Positions 8,884 to 15,384 of a stretch of DNA of 35,813 nt are shown here, one piece after another. The stretch is from Lentisphaeria bacterium. GTDB taxonomy: Bacteria > Verrucomicrobiota > Lentisphaeria > Oligosphaerales > Oligosphaeraceae. Position 1 is the stretch's first letter, and each line of letters starts with the position of its first letter. The translations under genes were made by a program, and so were the position numbers. The stretch is taken from NCBI GenBank assembly GCA_024405215.1, contig JAKSPB010000031.1:1-35813 (forward strand), written 5' to 3'. Under the pieces are notes generated by a model. It had not been told where the DNA came from. It was given only the letters and a program-made list of their open reading frames with translations, and did not search any database.

Positions 8884-9375
8884 ATGGGGGACACGAGATG
8901 TCTCAACATGGACGCACTTCCGGAGCCTCAGAAGACGAGACCTCTGGTTGCTGGAATGTCTGCGCCGACAGCCCCTGCAAGGCCGGCGGACGTGGTCTGG
9001 AAAATGCAGACGGAATGTACGGCATGGGGGAGAGGAAGGGCCCATTGCTCGTCGAAGCCAGGCCGAATACACCATGCCTCTTATCCCTTCCGCCTAAAAA
9101 AACATGTTTTTTTATTTGCAAAACTTGACAAACACAACCCGGTCGACGCCCCTGCTGTCTGGCCTTTTGAAGGACTTTCCCCCGACGAGGTGGTTGGCCA
9201 CTACGGCGGCAGGATGATGCTTCTGGCAACCCTACCACGCCAGGAAGACGCGTACATGCTTGCCGACTTACGCAACCAGCATGGACTGAAGACCCTCTGC
9301 GTCAATTCGCCGCAGCGCCCTGACATTGCGGCAGAGACCGCCGTGGCGCATATTCTGTTCGCGCTGATTCAATAG
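8884..9375 (+). CDS. Hypothetical reading frame inside a short promoter-to-terminator unit (low confidence)
   Basis: 163 codons, starting just after a good promoter and ending 16 bases before a strong terminator. The first half is Arg/Pro/Cys-rich and does not look like a folded protein. The last 85 residues (from about 9121) look more protein-like: DAPAVWPFEGLSPDEVVGHY, then LPRQEDAYMLADLRNQHG and RPDIAAETAVAHILFALI, with GC-rich third codon positions. I do not recognise a family. It may be a small gene whose real start lies later (for example GTG 9190 or ATG 9214), the remnant of a longer gene, or a non-coding RNA that happens to be open. Confidence 0.3.
   Translation: MGDTRCLNMDALPEPQKTRPLVAGMSAPTAPARPADVVWKMQTECTAWGRGRAHCSSKPGRIHHASYPFRLKKHVFLFAKLDKHNPVDAPAVWPFEGLSPDEVVGHYGGRMMLLATLPRQEDAYMLADLRNQHGLKTLCVNSPQRPDIAAETAVAHILFALIQ
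9095..9114. repeat. Perfect 20-bp palindrome
   Basis: TAAAAAAACATGTTTTTTTA is its own reverse complement. It lies inside the unexplained 8.87-9.42 kb unit, just before a TTGACA-like string (9125-9130) that has no matching -10. It could be a dimeric-repressor site or a weak AT hairpin. Confidence 0.6.
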
Positions 9376-9390
9376 CATTGGCAAATACGC

Positions 9391-9418
9391 GCCCGCGCAT
9401 CCTTGCGCGGGTTGTTTT
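9391..9418 (+). terminator. Intrinsic terminator between convergent units
   Basis: 8-bp stem CCCGCGCA/TGCGCGGG (9392-9399 with 9404-9411) with a 4-base loop, followed by TTGTTTT on the plus strand. It may also slow transcription from the convergent glycosidase gene. Confidence 0.75.
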
Positions 9419-9453
9419 GGGGGCGAAAATACTTTTTCTGTCGGCGACCGCAT

Positions 9454-12400
9454 TTATGGTGCCGGAGTGATATGGAAGCCGTAGGCAAGACCGGCCTTGG
9501 CGTTGAAGGTTCCATTGTAGGGGAGTGTACCTTCAAAGGGGCCGATGATGGCCTCGGCCTGGTAGCCCTTGGGGAGAGTGAGGCGCTTGGGACCATCGGA
9601 GACCGCATATAGGAAGAGCAAGTCGTTGCCGACCCAGATTTGGTCCTTCGTATTTGCTACATATTGATGTACGCCTGCGCGCGAGAGAATTTCCGCGTAG
9701 AGTTCGGCGGGAAGGTTCATCAGGCAGGTGTAGTAGTGGTTGCTTTTGCCGACGGCCTTGCGGACCATGAGCGGTTCGGCATTGGTATCTTCGCCGACGA
9801 TTTCGTCAAAGCCTTTCACGGGCAGGAACCAGGGGGCGGAGGGATGCATGTTCTTGCAGAAGATTTCGCCGTATTCGGGGATGGTTGTCATGGCTGGTTG
9901 GCATTCCTCGTTGAACAGCCTGGTCTGTATGCCCAGGAAGTCGGCGTTGGCTTCTGCTGTGGCGGATTGCCCAGGATAGAATGGCGCCGCTGCGTAGAGC
10001 CAGACCACGGAGGCTCCTTCGGCCTGGAACCGCGCCATGAGTGCCGTGCGTTCCTCGGCGGTAAGGACCAGGGTGGGCAGCATGATGTAGAGCTTGTGCG
10101 CGGGAATGGTGACTTTTTGATCCAGAAGATCTGCGGTCAGGAGGCTGTGGTAGGGGATTCCGAGGCGGGAGAGTTCCAGGAACAGTCCGTCCATGGCGTT
10201 GACGAATACGTCTTTCGATGTGGTGCCTGGAGTGTAGTATGCGCTGTCGATGTTTCCGACGACGGCGACTTCGCTGGGCGTGGTTCCCGTCACTGGCGGC
10301 AGGGATTCATAGACTCTGGCCTGTTCCCGGAGCACATCGTCCAGGGCCTTTTCATAGAGTTCTCCGCCGATGAGGTCGAAGATGTATCCCGCGATTCCGG
10401 TCGTGGCGTTCATGCCGAAAGCGCGGTTCCAGTGTCCGACGCTTTCCAGGGCGGTGGTAGGCTGTCCAACGTAGTAGCGCATGTCTTCCGGCTCGGGCAT
10501 CCGGTTGTATGCCGTACGGTAGTCCATTTCGTTGTAGATCATCTTGTTATGGAAAAGGAAGGAACTCCAGGGCTGCATGATGCCGTCGGGCATGCCGCTC
10601 TTGCGGTAGTTGTAGCGGGAGGGGGCGCTGAAGAAGTCCACGTAAGGGGACTGGATGGTCTTCCAGAGTCCGTTGTGTCCGGTAAGCGTCAGGACCCGGT
10701 AGGCGTTGCAGGCCAGCTCGTTCCAATAGCCGTAGTAGACGCCGAAGAGCCACTTGCCATCGGTGGCGTCCTTGACGATTTTCCCGAATTGGCAGATGGC
10801 GTTTCCCAGGGCGATGTTCCGGGATTCCAGCCAGTCCATGAGCATCTGATCCTGGACGGGATCCTTCAGACGGCCCAGGGTTCCCTGCTGGACGAGGTGC
10901 CAGTCGGGGAGGGCGTCGATCTGGTCGAAGGTCATTCCGGGGCGGTGCCATGCGGCTGCCAGCGCTTCGTCAGTGCCGTATTTCTCTTTGACGCATTCGC
11001 GGAAGAATTCCAGGTCGGTTTTGTTGTAGCCACCCCAGGAAATCTGTCGCCTGTTGTCGGTGTTGTCCCAGAACCATTCGCCGTTGTTGCTTTCCGCCAC
11101 GCTGATTCCCCAGACATGATCTGCGTATGGTTGGGAGCGCATGTGAGCAATGAGGGCGCGGATGGGGACGGCCGCATCCTCGACCCATTTGCGGGAAGCC
11201 AGGCTCTGCTTGTATTGGTCGGCGCCGGTGCGGGAGCCATCCTGGAACGTGCAGACTTCGTCTGGATTGGCGTCCAGCCACCAGGCTGGCATCTGTGAGT
11301 TGATGTGCACGCAGAAGACCGCGTCAGGTTGTGCCGCATACATCAGTTCCACGGCACGGTCGAATTTTGAAAAATCATATTTGCTGTCGCCAAGCCAGAA
11401 GTCCTGGAAATCGGCACAGAGGCGGAAATTGTCGGTTCCGCAACGCTCTGCCAGGGGAAATTCGTGGAAGCGCTCTTTTCGGATGGTGGCGATGGCGTGC
11501 CAGAAGACCGGTGTGATTTTTCGGTCGCCCAGCATGATGAAAGGCCGTCCGTTGTTCAGGAAACGTGCCTGCCGGATTTCCGGCGCGGGCTTTGCTTGTT
11601 GGTGGATTTCCGCAATGACGGGGTCGCCGACAAGTCCAACATAGTCGTCATCCAGAGTGACAAGGTAATCTCCTGCATCCAGAGGCGGGAGCTTGTAGGA
11701 GATGGTGACCGTTTCGCCGACAGTCCATTGCCGGGAAGGGGGGGTGATGGGCAGTTGTGTGGATTTGACGCTGCCATCGGGAGAGGTGAAAAGGAAGCGA
11801 AGGCTATCCACGGGGCAGGGGGGGAGGGAAAGGACTTTTGCTTGGATGGCGCCGTCTGCCTTGTCGGTCATGGCCAGCGCACCGCGGGGACCGGCATATC
11901 GGTAGCTGATGCCTGCTTTCCAGGGGGCGGTCAGGTGGGGATTGCCCAGGACGGTGACGGGCTCTTCCACGACTTCGGGGAAAGAGTGGGGCTGGTTGAG
12001 TTTTGTTTCGCAGCGCCATGTGTCATCGGTGTCCAGATAGATGTCCTTGCCGTTCGCATGGATATAGATATCGGCAGCCAGGCCGGCGGCTTGCTCGCCA
12101 TTGTAGACGCGGATCTGGATCTTGTTCAAACCGGCGTGCAGTGCCTTGGTGATGTTGCTGCGGACGGGGACTTGCCAGACTTCGTTCTTGCCGCAGAATT
12201 CCTGGTTGACGTAGATGTATGCCATGTCGTCGGCCAGGAAGGCGATGGTGGCATAGTCGGGCTCGGCGTCCAGGACGATGTCTTTTTCAAACCAGGCATT
12301 GTAGTAGTTTGGCCCCTCTTCCTTTTGGAACCAGAGCCAGTTCCCGCGCCATTTTCCTTGGGGCTCGAACATGGGAGAATACTCGGTCTGCTCCAGGATG

Positions 12401-13170
12401 GGGTAGCCATCGGCAATCGCCTCCTGTGTGACTGTGGCAAGAATCAGCGCTTCTGGCGTGGTGAAGGAGATTTCCTTTTCACCAGCGGGCAGGACGACGG
12501 TTGATGCGTCTATTTCTTTTAACTTGTGGTCCAGGAAACGCAGAGAAACGCCGGGGCTGGCCTCTTCGCCTTGCCAGCGTAGGGTGCACTTGGCGCGAGG
12601 GCGAAGGCACGGAATTTCCGCTGAAGAGCCTGGCTGGAGCTGGCAGGCATCGGGAATGGCGTTGAGGATATTGCTGGCATCTATCATCTTCAGACCAATG
12701 GCGGCGTCGGCAGGTCCCTGCCAGGCCAATTCCCAGTTGATAAGTGTGCCTTCCCAGGCGATATCGTTGGGAGGCATCACCACGAATGTTCGATAGACGC
12801 CGTCGGGAATGACGGAGAAGGTCGTGCAGGAAAAGTGAGTTTTAATGCCGTTTTTGAGTAGATTTCCTGCAAAACGGAAATAGCCTGGCTTGTCGCTTTT
12901 GACGGTGAACTCGAATTGGCGAATGCGGGAGGCGTCCCAGTTTTGTTCCATCTGGTAGAAGCCGCTCTGGTTGTAGTGGAGCGAACGGACTTCCAGAGCA
13001 TCGGGGGCTGGGATGATGTCTTTGGTGCCAAAGATGTTTGCGCTAGACATCAAAGCGGTTCCTTCAAGACGATAGCCGTCAGCAAGACGTTTTTGCACAT
13101 CGTCGGGAAGGGCGGCCAGCAAGGTGAGGGTGGCGACAAGAAAACAAAGGCAGATGTGGCGAAGTTTCAT
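9454..13170 (-). CDS. Large secreted glycoside hydrolase, beta-galactosidase (GH42)-like clan GH-A architecture
   Basis: 1238 residues with a signal peptide (residues 1-21, ending LLAALP). Residues about 30-260 are a beta-rich accessory region. Residues about 270-395 resemble the jelly-roll or sugar-binding domain of rhamnosidase and GH2 proteins (GNWLWFQKEEGPNYYNAWFEKDI, AYIYVNQEFCG, GLNKIQIRVYNG). Residues about 535-900 form a TIM barrel beginning FLNNGRPFIMLG, with candidate catalytic acid Glu698 (NNGEWFW) and candidate nucleophile Glu881 (MIYNEMDYRT). Residues about 965-1110 look like the GATase-like trimerisation domain of GH42 (GLFLELSRLGIPYHSLLTAD, KLYIMLPTLVLTAEER). It should hydrolyse a beta-linked galactoside or related glycan in the periplasm or outside the cell. 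It is transcribed alone and divergently from the Rpn gene. Only a weak ribosome-binding site is seen. Confidence 0.8.
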   Translation of the reverse strand: MKLRHICLCFLVATLTLLAALPDDVQKRLADGYRLEGTALMSSANIFGTKDIIPAPDALEVRSLHYNQSGFYQMEQNWDASRIRQFEFTVKSDKPGYFRFAGNLLKNGIKTHFSCTTFSVIPDGVYRTFVVMPPNDIAWEGTLINWELAWQGPADAAIGLKMIDASNILNAIPDACQLQPGSSAEIPCLRPRAKCTLRWQGEEASPGVSLRFLDHKLKEIDASTVVLPAGEKEISFTTPEALILATVTQEAIADGYPILEQTEYSPMFEPQGKWRGNWLWFQKEEGPNYYNAWFEKDIVLDAEPDYATIAFLADDMAYIYVNQEFCGKNEVWQVPVRSNITKALHAGLNKIQIRVYNGEQAAGLAADIYIHANGKDIYLDTDDTWRCETKLNQPHSFPEVVEEPVTVLGNPHLTAPWKAGISYRYAGPRGALAMTDKADGAIQAKVLSLPPCPVDSLRFLFTSPDGSVKSTQLPITPPSRQWTVGETVTISYKLPPLDAGDYLVTLDDDYVGLVGDPVIAEIHQQAKPAPEIRQARFLNNGRPFIMLGDRKITPVFWHAIATIRKERFHEFPLAERCGTDNFRLCADFQDFWLGDSKYDFSKFDRAVELMYAAQPDAVFCVHINSQMPAWWLDANPDEVCTFQDGSRTGADQYKQSLASRKWVEDAAVPIRALIAHMRSQPYADHVWGISVAESNNGEWFWDNTDNRRQISWGGYNKTDLEFFRECVKEKYGTDEALAAAWHRPGMTFDQIDALPDWHLVQQGTLGRLKDPVQDQMLMDWLESRNIALGNAICQFGKIVKDATDGKWLFGVYYGYWNELACNAYRVLTLTGHNGLWKTIQSPYVDFFSAPSRYNYRKSGMPDGIMQPWSSFLFHNKMIYNEMDYRTAYNRMPEPEDMRYYVGQPTTALESVGHWNRAFGMNATTGIAGYIFDLIGGELYEKALDDVLREQARVYESLPPVTGTTPSEVAVVGNIDSAYYTPGTTSKDVFVNAMDGLFLELSRLGIPYHSLLTADLLDQKVTIPAHKLYIMLPTLVLTAEERTALMARFQAEGASVVWLYAAAPFYPGQSATAEANADFLGIQTRLFNEECQPAMTTIPEYGEIFCKNMHPSAPWFLPVKGFDEIVGEDTNAEPLMVRKAVGKSNHYYTCLMNLPAELYAEILSRAGVHQYVANTKDQIWVGNDLLFLYAVSDGPKRLTLPKGYQAEAIIGPFEGTLPYNGTFNAKAGLAYGFHITPAP

Positions 13171-13409
13171 GGGAAGTCAATGTTGCATGGAAAAGAGAAT
13201 TTTCATTAATCTATCCGTTCTTGGGATTTTTTAGAGAGGATGGAGGGAGTTTTTTTGTAAGAAATGTCAACTTCCCTTGAAAATTCATGGGAATATGTAT
13301 GACTTTCATTACGTGGACGTTAAATATTCTTTTCGTGAGGTATATTAGGAGCGCGGACCGAACGAAACGAACACGAACGACATTGCAAGATTTGAAAACG
13401 GAGACGAAA

Positions 13410-14426
13410 ATGCCGATTAGAAAAAAGGACAAAGCCACGAAGATTTTCATGTCTCGGAAAGATATCTTTGCGGACGCGGTTAACTTCCGCGTGTTTGGCG
13501 GTCGGGAAATTGTCCACCCTGAAGATTTGCAGGAGGTGGATGGCGAGGAGTTGCTTTCCTTGGGACGGGGACGGGATAGGCTCTGGATGGAACGCTATCG
13601 GGATGTGTTTAAAAGCGTGGCCATGAGGGATGGAAGCGGCATGAAATATCTGCTGGTCGGGGTGGAAAATCAGGCTAGGATAGACTTGAGCATGCCAGCA
13701 CGATGCCTGGTGTATGACGCAATGCGAATCGCGCGAAACATCCATCAATTGGCGATGGCGCATGAAAAGACAAAGAGCAAGAAGGTTGACGAAAAGCCGG
13801 TTACCAGACTGGATTTTCTTTCTGGGTTGTCGGTAGAGGATAGACTTACGCCGGTGATTACGTTGGTGATCTATTGGGGAAGCGACAGATGGACGGGGCC
13901 ACGCTCCCTTCATGAAATGATAGATTTCCCGAATGACATCGTCCGGCAGATGTGCACGAATTGCAAATTGAATCTGATTGAGCCAGCTGCAATGTCCGCA
14001 GAGGAATTTGGAAGGCTTCGCAGCGATCTGAAACAGGTGTTACATTATGTCCAGGTGCAAGATGATGCGGAGGCGCTGACTGAACTTTTGCAATATGATA
14101 AAGGGTTTTCCTCATTGAGCGATGATGCCTATCGGGTAATCAACGAGGTCACTGGGTTGGATTTTGAATTAGTGTCAGGAGAGGAGGTTCATAACATGTG
14201 CAAGGGAATTGACACCATCAAACAACGAGCATTTGATGCCGGTGAACAAAAAGGACGTGAGGAAGGACGTGAGGAAGGATGGCAGAAAGCCATAGCTCAT
14301 GTCGTGGCAGCGTTAAAGGAGCAGAAGCAGAGCGCGGAGCAGATCTGCCAAGTTCTTGTCAAAGCCTTTTCTCTCTCCGAAGCAGAAGCTGCGGAATACG
14401 CGAAATCAATAGAGGTCCTTGGTTGA
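13410..14426 (+). CDS. Rpn-family recombination-promoting nuclease / PD-(D/E)XK transposase-like protein
   Basis: 338 residues from the ATG at 13410, which has GGAG seven bases upstream; the frame is open further upstream to 13287 but that part is not conserved-looking. The Rpn/Transposase_31 pattern is clear: DIFADAVNFRVFGG near the N-terminus, then YRDVFKSVAMRDG and the catalytic-strand motif KYLLVGVENQARID with the E-x-Q pair, then MPARCLVYDAMRIA. The C-terminus has the typical EQKGREEGREEGWQKA tail, encoded by a 12-bp tandem repeat. E. coli RpnA is a DNA endonuclease that raises RecA-independent recombination. These genes are usually multicopy accessory genes. No inverted repeats or target duplications are seen here. 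The next gene starts 17 bases after the stop and may be co-transcribed. Confidence 0.88.
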   Translation: MPIRKKDKATKIFMSRKDIFADAVNFRVFGGREIVHPEDLQEVDGEELLSLGRGRDRLWMERYRDVFKSVAMRDGSGMKYLLVGVENQARIDLSMPARCLVYDAMRIARNIHQLAMAHEKTKSKKVDEKPVTRLDFLSGLSVEDRLTPVITLVIYWGSDRWTGPRSLHEMIDFPNDIVRQMCTNCKLNLIEPAAMSAEEFGRLRSDLKQVLHYVQVQDDAEALTELLQYDKGFSSLSDDAYRVINEVTGLDFELVSGEEVHNMCKGIDTIKQRAFDAGEQKGREEGREEGWQKAIAHVVAALKEQKQSAEQICQVLVKAFSLSEAEAAEYAKSIEVLG

Positions 14427-14443
14427 AAGCTAGTGTGTCATAA

Positions 14444-15211
14444 ATGTACAAGTTCCTGCCAATCCTTGTTGGGCTGATTCTCTGCCTTGGTCTGGGAAAT
14501 GCCGTCGCGGATGAATTAGAAGAGTTGCGGTTGCAATTGATGGAGGCGAAGGAGCTGGTTGCCCAGATGAGGATGGAGGCTGCCCAGGCGGAAAGGGAAC
14601 GAAAGGAAAAGGAACGACAGATTGCAGAGTTGCGGAGTCGTTATGCCTCATTGCTGATGGCAACGGATCAGGCACTGGAAAATTGGTCAAGCATGGAACT
14701 CTCTGCTGCGCATTTGGTGCGAAATGCAGAAGGAGAGGAAACTGAGGCAAACAGTGAGGCTGCCCTCATGCTTGAGGTGTTGGGATTGTGTCGACGTCGT
14801 CTTTCTGAACTGGCAAATCGAATGACGGTTCATCAGGAGACTCTTCGGGCGATTCTGGAAGCGGCTAATGCTTCAGAGGTGAGTCGCAGGCAGGCAGAAC
14901 GGAGCTTGGAGAATTTGTCGACGGCATTGGAGGAATGTCTTGTGCCGATGGATCTGGCTTCTGCGGATGGTTCGACTGTTGTGACGGGGAGCTGTGCGAT
15001 TTTGCGGTTGGATGCCGCAGCGCAGCTGGTGATTCTTGACCAGGGGACCCTTCAAGGAATTCGCGTGAATCAAGAACTGACTTTGCAACAGGAGGAGGTG
15101 ATTCTCGCTCGCTTGAAAGTGGTTGTCGCGCGGCCGTTTCATGCCGCAGCCGTTGTTGTAGAAGGCGATTTCCAGAAACTGGGCATTGGAGCATTGTTGC
15201 ATCGGGAATAG
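14444..15211 (+). CDS. Exported coiled-coil protein of unknown function
   Basis: 255 residues with a signal peptide (residues 1-22, ending GNAVADE). Residues about 23-70 are a highly charged coiled coil (LEELRLQLMEAKELVAQMRM, AERERKEKERQIAELR). A second helical stretch spans 105-165. The C-terminal 65 residues form a small beta domain with the pattern LVILDQGTLQGIRVNQELTL, then ARLKVVVARPFHAAAVVVEG and GIGALL. That resembles C-terminal domains I associate with exported proteins of PVC bacteria, but I cannot name the family. Likely periplasmic. It lies 17 bases after the Rpn gene without a Shine-Dalgarno, so the pairing may be accidental. Confidence 0.75.
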   Translation: MYKFLPILVGLILCLGLGNAVADELEELRLQLMEAKELVAQMRMEAAQAERERKEKERQIAELRSRYASLLMATDQALENWSSMELSAAHLVRNAEGEETEANSEAALMLEVLGLCRRRLSELANRMTVHQETLRAILEAANASEVSRRQAERSLENLSTALEECLVPMDLASADGSTVVTGSCAILRLDAAAQLVILDQGTLQGIRVNQELTLQQEEVILARLKVVVARPFHAAAVVVEGDFQKLGIGALLHRE

Positions 15212-15231
15212 ATGCTGGTGGCAGGGGAGGG

Positions 15232-15266
15232 AAGTTTACTTTTTTACTTATTTTACTTGTAAACTT
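15232..15266 (+). other. Inverted repeat after the coiled-coil gene
   Basis: AAGTTTAC (15232-15239) and GTAAACTT (15259-15266) form an 8-bp stem around a T-rich 19-base loop. It lies 20 bases past the stop codon at 15211. It may be a weak terminator, although the T-rich run is in the loop rather than after the stem. Confidence 0.35.
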
Positions 15267-15384
15267 GAAAAGGCGTGGCATGGTACGATTGTGCCAGGGA
15301 CGCCGGAATGGTTTTGGTGGGTGTGTGATCATCTGCCTTCTACGATTCGTATATATACCTTAAATAGTACATACCAGACATACC

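Noticed and set aside
8871-9390. tmRNA, RNase P RNA, SRP RNA or 6S RNA in the unexplained unit
   Set aside because: I looked for the tmRNA acceptor ends, the RNase P GAGGAAAGUC core, the SRP GGAAGGAAGC loop and a 6S-like long bulged stem, and saw none.
9640-11298. Open frame of 552 codons on the plus strand
   Set aside because: It lies opposite the GH42-like gene, whose domains and catalytic motifs are clear; the plus-strand product is low-complexity Gly/Val/Asp-rich.
13287-13409. Longer start for the Rpn-family protein
   Set aside because: The extra 41 residues are unlike the family, and the ATG at 13410 has a good ribosome-binding site.
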